This document shows positions 1 through 8,556 of a stretch of DNA of 32,525 nucleotides, piece by piece. The notes below the pieces were generated by a model. It made no database searches. It worked only from the letters and a program-made list of their open reading frames with translations, and was not told the origin of the DNA. The stretch spans positions 1 to 32,525 of the forward strand of contig CAYVQT010000037.1 of assembly GCA_964453665.1 (NCBI GenBank), in the 5' to 3' direction. This DNA is from DAOUTY01 sp964453665 (GTDB taxonomy: Bacteria; Chloroflexota; Dehalococcoidia; SZUA-161). Made by a program: the position numbers and the translations under genes. Every line of letters starts with the position of its first letter. Positions within the stretch are counted from its first letter, which is position 1.

Positions 1-23
1 TAGGAGTAGCACAACCTGTAAAA

Positions 24-2006
24 ATGGCTGAGACACGTATAATAATCGAAGGGGTGAAGCCCGAGATAGATACGGGCCGTTTCTCGATTAGACGCACCGT
101 CGGCGAAGAAGTAATTGTCGAGGCTGATGTCTTCGCGGATGGTCATGACGCTATCTCCACGTTACTGCTGCACCGCAAAGAAGGCGATTCCGATTGGATC
201 GAGACTCCAATGGTACTGCTCGGTAACGATAGATGGCGAGGCTCTTTTACAGTATCCGAACAAACGTCATACTTCTACACTATTATGGCCTGGGTGGATG
301 AGTTCAAATCATGGCGCCGGGATTTAGCTAAGAAAGTTGAGGCAAAGCAACAAGTTGCAGTTGAGCTACTCGTCGGGGCAAGGCTAATTGGAGAAGCGGG
401 TAAACGTGCTTCCTCCGATGATATGAAAACCCTTAAGGAGTGGGAGAAGATACTGGGTTCAGAAAAGGAAAAGGAGAAGGCCAGGGTAAAGCTGGCTTTG
501 AGTGAGCATGTTTCCACACTTATGGATAAATATGTAAATCGATCCTTGGCTATATATTATTCAAAGGAGTTAGAGGTTAAGGTCGAAAGGGAGAAGGCTC
601 GTTTCAGTACATGGTATGAAATGTTCCCCCGTTCCACGGCAACTGAATTTGGACGACACGGCACTTTTAAAGACTGTGAAGCCCGGCTTCCTTATATAGC
701 AGAAATGGGCTTTGACGTGCTTTATCTGCCGCCAATTCATCCTATCGGCCATACTCATCGTAAGGGTAAAAATAATGCTGTTGAAGCGGGGCCAAATGAT
801 CCCGGAACACCCTGGGCTATAGGCGCGGAAGAAGGTGGACATAAGTCGATACATCCCGAACTCGGCACATTAAAGGATTTCCGAAATTTTGTAGGTAAAG
901 CGAAGGAATACAGTATCGATATTGCACTAGATATCGCTTTTCAGTGCTCACCGGACCATCCATACGTCAAGGAACATCCAGAGTGGTTTAAATGGCGACC
1001 TGACAGGACAGTTCAATACGCGGAAAATCCACCCAAGAAATACCAGGATATCTATCCCTTGAATTTTGAGTCCGATAACAGGGAAGAACTCTGGGTCGAG
1101 CTTAAAAGCATCTTTCTGTTCTGGATCGAGCAAAATGTGCATATCTTCCGTGTAGATAATCCCCACACCAAACCGTTCCCGTTCTGGGAGTGGCTAATTG
1201 CTGAGATTAAAAAAGACTATCCGGATGTAATATTCCTCGCCGAAGCTTTCACGCGTCCGAAAATCATGTACCGGCTGGCAAAACTGGGTTTTACACAGTC
1301 GTATACATATTTCGCCTGGCGTAATACTAAATGGGAGTTGACACAGTACTTCACAGAATTGACAAGGACGGATGTGCAGGAATTTTTCAGGCCGAACATC
1401 TGGACGAATACCCCTGACATACTTACCGAATATCTTCAAAGCGGTGGCCGCCCCGCCTTTATGACAAGATTAGTACTCGCAGCAACGCTCGCATCGAATT
1501 ACGGCATCTATGGTCCGGCCTTCGAGCTATGTGAGAATACACCAAGGGAATTGGGCAGTGAGGAATACCTGGACTCCGAAAAATATGAAATAAAGCGTTG
1601 GAATATTAACAGAGAAGATAACCTTAAGGATTTCATAGCAAAGATAAACCGGATTAGATATGATAATCCCGCTCTCCACAGCAATGAAAGCCTCGACTTT
1701 CATACAGTTGGCAACGAACAGCTAATATGCTTTAGCAAAAAAACGAAAGACCTATCTAATGTAATTGTAGTGGTGGTAAATCTTGATCCTCACTACACAC
1801 AGTCGGGATGGGTGGACTTACCACCTTCATTGCTTGGAATTTCGGCGGAGCAGCCGTTTCAAATGCATGATCTCTTGAGCAATGCGCGTTATCTCTGGAA
1901 TGGCTCGAAGAACTATGTAGAACTCAATCCCCACATCTGCCCGGCGCATGTTTTCCTTGTACGAAAAAAAATCCGTGATGAACGAGATTTCGATTATTAT
2001 ATATAA
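24..2006 (+). CDS. glgE: Alpha-1,4-glucan:maltose-1-phosphate maltosyltransferase (GlgE, GH13_3)
   Basis: Cytosolic enzyme that transfers maltosyl units from alpha-maltose 1-phosphate to the non-reducing end of alpha-1,4-glucan. The 660-aa length suits the family. An N-terminal beta-sandwich region of the DUF3416 type (about 1-190) precedes the GH13 barrel, which starts near RFSTWYEMFPRS. The catalytic triad is visible: nucleophile D378 in FRVDNPHTKPFP, acid/base E407 in FLAEAFTRP and D465 in NTPDIL. The 29-residue nucleophile to acid/base spacing matches my memory of the Streptomyces enzyme. The ATG is chosen because the protein begins in the conserved IEGVKPEIDTGRFSIRRTVGE segment. The Shine-Dalgarno is poor (GGAG about 17 bases upstream), so translation may be coupled to a gene left of the window. 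The donor is made by the TreS-maltokinase fusion two genes downstream, and the branching enzyme lies in the same operon. Identification is firm. Confidence 0.95.
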   Translation: MAETRIIIEGVKPEIDTGRFSIRRTVGEEVIVEADVFADGHDAISTLLLHRKEGDSDWIETPMVLLGNDRWRGSFTVSEQTSYFYTIMAWVDEFKSWRRDLAKKVEAKQQVAVELLVGARLIGEAGKRASSDDMKTLKEWEKILGSEKEKEKARVKLALSEHVSTLMDKYVNRSLAIYYSKELEVKVEREKARFSTWYEMFPRSTATEFGRHGTFKDCEARLPYIAEMGFDVLYLPPIHPIGHTHRKGKNNAVEAGPNDPGTPWAIGAEEGGHKSIHPELGTLKDFRNFVGKAKEYSIDIALDIAFQCSPDHPYVKEHPEWFKWRPDRTVQYAENPPKKYQDIYPLNFESDNREELWVELKSIFLFWIEQNVHIFRVDNPHTKPFPFWEWLIAEIKKDYPDVIFLAEAFTRPKIMYRLAKLGFTQSYTYFAWRNTKWELTQYFTELTRTDVQEFFRPNIWTNTPDILTEYLQSGGRPAFMTRLVLAATLASNYGIYGPAFELCENTPRELGSEEYLDSEKYEIKRWNINREDNLKDFIAKINRIRYDNPALHSNESLDFHTVGNEQLICFSKKTKDLSNVIVVVVNLDPHYTQSGWVDLPPSLLGISAEQPFQMHDLLSNARYLWNGSKNYVELNPHICPAHVFLVRKKIRDERDFDYYI

Positions 2007-2085
2007 TATGTGATATAAATTTAGTTAATTAAAGTAACGGATATCCGGACTAATAAACTCCTGAGCCTTTGATTGGAGAAAATCG

Positions 2086-2997
2086 ATGCCCATATTAAAA
2101 GTAAGTAAGCTCATTAGCGATACCCTATTCAAGCAGATCAAGGGCACGAAGGATGTAATCGCCACCACGGTTCGGGTAACGAGCGAGATTACACAAAAGT
2201 CACTAAGCAGCGTAAGAGGTAAAAAAGCCGAAACACAGCGGGTTGCCGAAGATGCTGTCGAAGGCGCTATACGGGCAGGGAGTGATGCCGGCAGTGATCT
2301 TGGTTCTGTTGCCAAAGGGGCAGTAATTGGCACAATACAGGGAATCGGCGAAGTAACAAAGGTTACCTCAAGCATTCTGAAATATTCAGTTGGATCGGCA
2401 ATTAAAGGGACAAGCGAAGTCGGAGGCGATGTTGCCGCTGTTGCCAGAAAAGCTGTAGAAGGAGCTATAGAAGCTGGAAAGCAAGCTGGTTTGAAAGCCG
2501 AGGATGCTGCTTCAGCAGCGGCATCAGGAGCAATTGAAGCAGCAGGTGAATTTGGCGACGTGGCTGCAAGCGCTGTTGCAAAGTCGCTTTCAGGAACCAT
2601 CGCCGGTGTTCGCATGGTGTTTCAAATTCCTTCGAAAAAACAAACGATTTTAATCGTCAACGGTAACCGAAGAGACCTGGACATGATGGAACAGCAACTT
2701 AGAAAAGAAGGCTATCAGGTATATACAGCTTCAAGTGGAAAGGAGCTCGATAAATCAATTCAAACAAGCGAAGGAAAAATATCGGCCGCTCTCATAGATA
2801 TTACAGATTTTGACCAAAATATCTGGGATGAGTGCAACAAATTGAAAAATATGAAAATTCCGTTTCTTGTACTTTCTCCCAAGCGTAGTTCGGTAGTACA
2901 ACAGGAAAGCGTTAATTGTAGAGCAAGCGGTGTGCTTACCAAGCCTCTGGGAGCTAAGGAACTTGTCGAACATATCCACAGTTTGCTGGGCAATTAG
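2086..2997 (+). CDS. Unrecognised protein: six 22-residue Ala/Gly-rich repeats plus degenerate receiver domain
   Basis: I do not recognise this 303-aa protein as a named family. Residues 53-184 divide without gaps into six 22-residue units (53-74, 75-96, 97-118, 119-140, 141-162, 163-184). Position 10 of every unit is Ile (62, 84, 106, 128, 150, 172), position 9 is Ala or Thr, and position 8 is usually Gly. Such periodicity suggests amphipathic helices of the kind that coat lipid or granule surfaces. Residues about 186-303 resemble a CheY-like receiver: strand ILIV at 188-191, phospho-acceptor candidate D238 in ALIDIT, S264 and K286 in LTKPLG. The acidic pair after the first strand is replaced by N192-G193-N194, so phosphorylation is doubtful. 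There is no DNA-binding output domain, signal peptide or transmembrane helix. A GGAG at 2075-2078 supports the ATG. Lying between glgE and treS-mak, it may tether or regulate the glucan enzymes; that role is inference. Confidence 0.85.
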   Translation: MPILKVSKLISDTLFKQIKGTKDVIATTVRVTSEITQKSLSSVRGKKAETQRVAEDAVEGAIRAGSDAGSDLGSVAKGAVIGTIQGIGEVTKVTSSILKYSVGSAIKGTSEVGGDVAAVARKAVEGAIEAGKQAGLKAEDAASAAASGAIEAAGEFGDVAASAVAKSLSGTIAGVRMVFQIPSKKQTILIVNGNRRDLDMMEQQLRKEGYQVYTASSGKELDKSIQTSEGKISAALIDITDFDQNIWDECNKLKNMKIPFLVLSPKRSSVVQQESVNCRASGVLTKPLGAKELVEHIHSLLGN

Positions 2998-3037
2998 AGA
3001 TAACAATAGAGGCAACAAAGACAATTAGTCTGGGATT

Positions 3038-6000
3038 ATGGCCAAGCGGAAGAAGAGATTATATACATTTGACGACGATCCACTCTGGTATCAGGATGCC
3101 ATAATATATGAATTGCACATACGTGCGTTCGCGGATAGCGATGCCGATGGTGTAGGCGATATCCTGGGTCTAATCGATAAACTCGACTATCTTCAGGACC
3201 TGGGCATAACGGCCATCTGGCTACTGCCATTCTATCCCTCTCCACTGAAGGACGATGGATATGATATCTCCGATTACACCGCCATACAGCCGGCATACGG
3301 GGACATGCGTGACTTCAAGACCTTTGTTGAAGAGGCACATCAACGTGGTCTGCGGGTTATAACCGAGCTTATCTTAAATCACACTTCGGACCAGCACCCG
3401 TGGTTCCAACGCTCGCGTAAAGCCAGCCCGGGAACCCGGTGGCGCGAATTCTACGTCTGGAGCGACACGCCGGATAAATACAAAGATGCACGAATTATCT
3501 TCAAGGACTTCGAGTCATCGAACTGGACACTTGACCCTGTGGCGAAAGCGTATTTCTGGCACCGTTTCTATTCACACCAGCCTGATCTTAACTATGACAA
3601 TCCGCAGGTTCACCGGGCAATGCTTAAAGTTATGGATTTCTGGCTACGAATGGGGGTGGATGGCCTCCGTGTAGACGCGGTGCCGTACCTTTATGAACGG
3701 GAAGGTACAAATTGCGAGAATCTGCCCGAAACACAAGAATACATTAAGAAATTACGGAAACACATCGACAGCAAATACAATAACCGTATGTTACTAGCTG
3801 AAGCCAATCAGTGGCCTGAAGATGCAGTTGCCTATTTTGGGGAGAGCGACGAGTTTCATATGGCTTTTCATTTCCCGTTAATGCCCCGTATGTTCATGGC
3901 TCTACGTATGGAAGATCGTTTCCCGATAGTAGATATTCTTCAGGAGACACCTCCTATACCCCAGAACTGCCAGTGGGTGATTTTCCTGCGTAATCATGAC
4001 GAATTGACCCTGGAAATGGTAACGGATGAAGAACGAGACTATATGTATCGTGTTTATGCACAAGACCCGATAGCACGTTTGAATCTAGGTATACGACGTC
4101 GTCTCGCACCGTTGTTAAATAACGACCGCAATAGAATCGAACTTATGAATGGATTGCTTTTTTCGTTACTCGGAACACCGGTAATCTATTACGGGGATGA
4201 AATAGGTATGGGTGACAACTTCTATCTCGGTGATAGAAATGGTGTACGTACCCCGATGCAGTGGAGTCCTGACCGGAATGCCGGTTTCTCTCAGACGAAT
4301 CCTCAGCGGCTCTACCTGCCAGTTATAATCGACCCTGAGTATCATTACGAGGCTGTAAATGTTGAGGCTCAACAGAACAATCCAAGCTCTCTGTTGTGGT
4401 GGATGAAGCGGATAATTGCGCTGAGGAAGCGATTTAAAGCTTTTAGCCGTGGAACGATAGAATTTCTTCTTCCGGACAATCGTAGTATATTGGCCTTTTT
4501 ACGACGTTATGAGGAAGAGATTGTTTTAGTAGTGGCGAATCTTTCACATGCCGCACAACATGTTGAGCTTGATTTGGCACAATTTGAAGGAAGAATACCC
4601 CGTGAACTTTTCGGTGGTACGGAATTTGCGCGCGTTCAATCTTCCTCTTACTATCTCACACTCGGGCCTCATACCTTCTTCTGGTTCTCCCTGGAGCCAG
4701 CACCTGTAGAACCTGTCCACCATCGTGCTTCGGTACAGGAAGCTTTAAAACCACTTACCACCATGACAATAAAGCGAAAACCGGAGGAGCTTTTCGAGAA
4801 AAAGGAGAACTGGTCTCTTCTAGAGCGACTCTTGCTGAACTACGCAAGAGAGAGACGGTGGTTTCGTGGTAAAGCGAGACGTGTTCAGTCGACTGTAATA
4901 AGGGATGTCATCCCCATGCCTTTCACCGATTCAATAGCTTATTTTGTTTTAATGGATGTGCTATATACTGAGGGTGAGGCGGAGACCTATACCCTTCCGC
5001 TCACCCTTACCAGCACTGATAAATTAGAGCAAATCATGAGCGAATATCCTCATGCAGTAGTAGCCCAACTGAAGCCAAAAGGTGAAAACACAGTACAAGC
5101 CACTGTGCTCTACGACGCTCTTGTTAATAAAGAATTTAATAGTGCCTTGTTAATCGCCATAGGCCGACGACGCCGCTTCAAAGGAATCAATGGGCGAATT
5201 ACAGGGTCACCGACCAAGGCAATTCGTACCATATGCTGGCCGCCGGAGCTGCCTCTTGAGCCCTCTCCACTGAAGGCGGAGCAGACCAACACATCAGTGC
5301 TCTATGAAGACTTGCTTATTCTTAAACTCTTTAGACAGGTGGACGAGGGGATAAACCCGGATTTGGAAATCGGGCGCTTTTTAACGGAAAATACCGATTT
5401 CCCAAACATTTCACGTATTGCCGGTATGCTCGAATACCACAGCAATACAGGTTACCGTATAAGTCTGGCAATCCTACAGGAATTCGTACGCAATGAGGGT
5501 GATGCCTGGGGATACACACTCGACTCACTCCAACGTTTCATTGAAATTGCATTGGCTCATCCAACTGTTCAAATACCACCTGTACCGCAGAGATCAATAC
5601 TAAGTCTTGGAGAAGAAGCAGCACCATTAGCTATGGAGACTATCGGGCCTTACCTGGCATCAGCCGACCTTCTTGGTCAACGAACCGCCGAGTTACATAT
5701 CGCACTAGCCTCGGCTGAGGATACTCCCGATTTCTCACCGGAATCCTTCACCCTTATGTATCAGAATTCGACATACCATTCCATGAGGCGCTCTGCGATT
5801 AGAACTTTACAGCTATTACGGAAGCAACTGGACTATATACAAGAGGGAGTAAAGGAAAAAGCTGAAGAAGTACTTGAGCAGGAGAATGAGATAATTGGAC
5901 GCTACCAGCTTCTTCGTGAGAAGAGAATCAATTCTGCGAGAATACGCTGCCATGGTGATTATCATTTGGGACAGGTACTATATACAGGTAAAGATTTTAT

Positions 6001-6406
6001 AATAATTGATTTTGAGGGTGAACCGGCACGCCCGCTTAGCGAGCGACGTCTAAAACTCTCTCCTCTAAGGGATGTCGCAGGTATGATACGCTCCTTTCAT
6101 TATGCTGCATATACAGCCCTTTTACGCCACTCGCAACTTACTCTGCGCCCTGAAGATGCCCCGATATTGGAACAATGGGCTCGTTTCTGGTATGTATGGG
6201 TTTCGTCATCTTTCCTGAAGTCTTATCTAACGATTGTCAAGGATACAGGTATGGTACCCGATGACACAGAAGGACTAAAAATACTCTTAAATGCTTTTCT
6301 TCTCGATAAGGCCATTTATGAGATAGTCTACGAACTCAACAACCGTCCCGATTGGGTGCAGGTCCCTTTGCAGGGAATATTGCAGTTACTTGAGGCACAG
6401 GATTGA
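3038..6406 (+). CDS. treS: Trehalose synthase-maltokinase fusion (TreS-Mak)
   Basis: Bifunctional 1122-aa cytosolic enzyme. The N-terminal GH13 part (about 1-560) isomerises trehalose and maltose, and the C-terminal kinase-fold part (about 590-1122) phosphorylates maltose with ATP to maltose 1-phosphate, the GlgE donor. TreS hallmarks are WYQDAIIYELHIRAFADSD near the N-terminus and the triad D213 (GLRVDAVPYLYE), E255 (LLAEANQWPED) and D321 (LRNHDELT). The kinase half has the aminoglycoside-phosphotransferase-like signatures HGDYHLGQ, with catalytic D974, and IIDFEGEPARPL, with metal-binding D991. The fusion couples the two reactions. The ATG lies 40 bases after the previous stop with only a weak Shine-Dalgarno. 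The stop codon overlaps the TTG start of malQ. Fused TreS-maltokinases are known in several bacteria, so the architecture is not new. Identification is firm. Confidence 0.95.
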   Translation: MAKRKKRLYTFDDDPLWYQDAIIYELHIRAFADSDADGVGDILGLIDKLDYLQDLGITAIWLLPFYPSPLKDDGYDISDYTAIQPAYGDMRDFKTFVEEAHQRGLRVITELILNHTSDQHPWFQRSRKASPGTRWREFYVWSDTPDKYKDARIIFKDFESSNWTLDPVAKAYFWHRFYSHQPDLNYDNPQVHRAMLKVMDFWLRMGVDGLRVDAVPYLYEREGTNCENLPETQEYIKKLRKHIDSKYNNRMLLAEANQWPEDAVAYFGESDEFHMAFHFPLMPRMFMALRMEDRFPIVDILQETPPIPQNCQWVIFLRNHDELTLEMVTDEERDYMYRVYAQDPIARLNLGIRRRLAPLLNNDRNRIELMNGLLFSLLGTPVIYYGDEIGMGDNFYLGDRNGVRTPMQWSPDRNAGFSQTNPQRLYLPVIIDPEYHYEAVNVEAQQNNPSSLLWWMKRIIALRKRFKAFSRGTIEFLLPDNRSILAFLRRYEEEIVLVVANLSHAAQHVELDLAQFEGRIPRELFGGTEFARVQSSSYYLTLGPHTFFWFSLEPAPVEPVHHRASVQEALKPLTTMTIKRKPEELFEKKENWSLLERLLLNYARERRWFRGKARRVQSTVIRDVIPMPFTDSIAYFVLMDVLYTEGEAETYTLPLTLTSTDKLEQIMSEYPHAVVAQLKPKGENTVQATVLYDALVNKEFNSALLIAIGRRRRFKGINGRITGSPTKAIRTICWPPELPLEPSPLKAEQTNTSVLYEDLLILKLFRQVDEGINPDLEIGRFLTENTDFPNISRIAGMLEYHSNTGYRISLAILQEFVRNEGDAWGYTLDSLQRFIEIALAHPTVQIPPVPQRSILSLGEEAAPLAMETIGPYLASADLLGQRTAELHIALASAEDTPDFSPESFTLMYQNSTYHSMRRSAIRTLQLLRKQLDYIQEGVKEKAEEVLEQENEIIGRYQLLREKRINSARIRCHGDYHLGQVLYTGKDFIIIDFEGEPARPLSERRLKLSPLRDVAGMIRSFHYAAYTALLRHSQLTLRPEDAPILEQWARFWYVWVSSSFLKSYLTIVKDTGMVPDDTEGLKILLNAFLLDKAIYEIVYELNNRPDWVQVPLQGILQLLEAQD

Positions 6407-8556
6407 CCACAACCCCGGCAACGCGTGCACTCTATAAACTGGCAAAGATTTATGGAGTGCAGACCGCTTACTACGACATGGAGCATAAGCGGCAGCAAGC
6501 ATCTGCCGAATCGCTCCTTTCCGTATTAAACGCACTTGGAGCTTCCGTCTCATGTCTACAAGATGTGCCCTCTGCATTGAGGGAACACAAGCAGGAGCAA
6601 TGGCGACGACCTCTGGAGCCAGTTTATGTGGCATGGGATGGAGTCCCCAGGCAAATGTCCATTAGGCTGGCTGCCAGTGAAGCTGACTGCCTGTTGACAG
6701 GCCATCTAACTTCAGACTCTGGTGATTACCAGGATTTCAAATGGCTATGCCATGACCTTCCAGTTATAGACTTGAGAGAAATTGAAGGGGTTCAATATAC
6801 TGTCAGACTCCTCACATTGCCATCGAAACTAACGTACGGGTATTACAGACTTGTACTGGAAATGCCTGACGATACCGTGGAAACTACCATAATTTCGGCA
6901 CCTAAAAGAATGTATACTTGCGAAGATTCAAATGGCGGCAGATTTTGGGGGGGTTTTCTCCCGTTGTACTCTCTTTATACTAAACGCAGCTGGGGGGCCG
7001 GAGACTTCGCCGACCTCGAAATGTTAATCGAATGGATCGCTGGTTACGGTGGGGGCGTCGCAGCAACCCTTCCTTTACTTCCGACTTTTTTGGATGAGCC
7101 GTTCAACCCCAGTCCATATATGCCTGTAACCCGCCTCGCCTGGAACGAATTTTATGTTGACGCTGATAGTGCAATCCATCAAGAGAATTGTATTGAAGCT
7201 GAGGAAATTATTTCTTCATCTTCATTCCAAAGCGAACTTGAGAAATTACGCAATTCTTCACTGGTAGACTATCAGGCACAAATGAAATTAAAGCGAAGGG
7301 TGTTGGAGAAGCTGTCGCGCTGTTTCTTTCAGGATAATTCTTTTACCCGCGAAGATTTTCAAAATTTCATTGAGATAAACCCGGAAATCGATGACTACGC
7401 CCGGTTTCGTGCAACCTGTGAAACCAGGAAGACGCCATGGCACTCCTGGCCTCAAGGACTGCGAGATGGTATTCCATCCCATAAAGACTATGATGAGGAA
7501 ATCCGCAGATACTATATTTATGCGCAATGGCTTGTTCATAAGCAAATAACTTCTCTGGCAGCAAAATCGAGGGACTACGGCCCGGGTCTGTACTTAGACT
7601 ATGCACTAGGCGTTCACCCTGACGGATATGACGTCTGGAGATATCGAAATCTTTTTTTAACAAATATATCGGTCGGAGCTCCCCCGGATCCTGTTTTCAC
7701 TTCGGGTCAGGATTGGGGCTTTCCTCCACTTCATCCTGCAAAGCTTCGAGAGCATAGCTATAGTTACTATATATCCTGTATACGTAATCATCTCGATTAC
7801 GCAGGTATACTACGCATTGACCACGTGATGGGACTGCACAGGTTATTCCTAATACCTCAAGGTATGGAACCTTCGGAGGGAGTGTACTTACGCTATAAAC
7901 ATGATGAATTCTACGCAATACTTACACTGGAATCTCACCGTAATAGAACCATGATAGTAGGGGAGGACCTCGGAACGGTCCCCCCTGATGTAAGACCTGC
8001 TATGAAACAACACGGTCTTTACCGCAATTATGTAGTACAATATGAATTATGTTCTGATTGTCGAAGATCTCTGCATCCGGTTCCAAAGGATACAGTGGCA
8101 GGGGTCAATACCCATGATATGCCGACCTTCGCTGCATTCTGGCAGGACGTTGATTTGGAAGAACGTTTTGAGTTAGACCTCCTCGACAGCATTAGTATGG
8201 TAAACGAGAGGAAAGCTCGCGATAATATAAGAGATACCCTGGTGCGTTTCCTTAAGAATAAAGGGTGGCGTAGGTTGATCGGCCCGGGAAATGTAAATTT
8301 ATTTGACGTGCTGAAAGCAACTTTATTCTTTTTAAGTGCAAGTCCTGCCGAAGTTGTCATTGTAAATCTGGAGGACCTCTGGCTTGAAACTGAACCACAA
8401 AATATTCCGGGAACCCACAACGAGCGCCCAAATTGGCGTCGCAAGGCCAGATATAGCTTTGAGACGTTTTCCAAACTACCCGAGGTTACCGATGTCCTGA
8501 AGGAAATGGATACTATACGCAGAAAAGGTGCTGGAGATGAAGCAGGGAAAAAATAG
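6403..8556 (+). CDS. malQ: 4-alpha-glucanotransferase (amylomaltase, GH77)
   Basis: Cytosolic disproportionating enzyme that moves alpha-1,4-glucan segments between oligosaccharides, for example rebuilding longer chains from maltose or maltotriose. The 717-aa length fits the E. coli-like class with an N-terminal extension before the GH77 barrel. The barrel begins about residue 185 (FWGGFLPLYSLYTKRSWGAGD). Catalytic residues are nucleophile D473 in LRIDHVMGL, acid/base E521 in VGEDLGTVP, and D572 in NTHDMPT. The start is TTG at 6403, overlapping the treS-mak TGA as TTGA. TGAGG at 6391-6395 gives a reasonable ribosome-binding site, and there is no better upstream start without a long overlap. 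Its 3' end overlaps glgB. Within the operon it probably recycles short maltodextrins left by TreZ, TreS or GlgE. Confidence 0.93.
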   Translation: MTTTPATRALYKLAKIYGVQTAYYDMEHKRQQASAESLLSVLNALGASVSCLQDVPSALREHKQEQWRRPLEPVYVAWDGVPRQMSIRLAASEADCLLTGHLTSDSGDYQDFKWLCHDLPVIDLREIEGVQYTVRLLTLPSKLTYGYYRLVLEMPDDTVETTIISAPKRMYTCEDSNGGRFWGGFLPLYSLYTKRSWGAGDFADLEMLIEWIAGYGGGVAATLPLLPTFLDEPFNPSPYMPVTRLAWNEFYVDADSAIHQENCIEAEEIISSSSFQSELEKLRNSSLVDYQAQMKLKRRVLEKLSRCFFQDNSFTREDFQNFIEINPEIDDYARFRATCETRKTPWHSWPQGLRDGIPSHKDYDEEIRRYYIYAQWLVHKQITSLAAKSRDYGPGLYLDYALGVHPDGYDVWRYRNLFLTNISVGAPPDPVFTSGQDWGFPPLHPAKLREHSYSYYISCIRNHLDYAGILRIDHVMGLHRLFLIPQGMEPSEGVYLRYKHDEFYAILTLESHRNRTMIVGEDLGTVPPDVRPAMKQHGLYRNYVVQYELCSDCRRSLHPVPKDTVAGVNTHDMPTFAAFWQDVDLEERFELDLLDSISMVNERKARDNIRDTLVRFLKNKGWRRLIGPGNVNLFDVLKATLFFLSASPAEVVIVNLEDLWLETEPQNIPGTHNERPNWRRKARYSFETFSKLPEVTDVLKEMDTIRRKGAGDEAGKK

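Noticed and set aside
2025..2615. 196-codon minus-strand open frame rich in Ala, Ser and Pro
   Set aside because: It is the mirror of the Ala/Gly repeat region of the plus-strand gene; codon bias of the repeat explains the open antisense frame.
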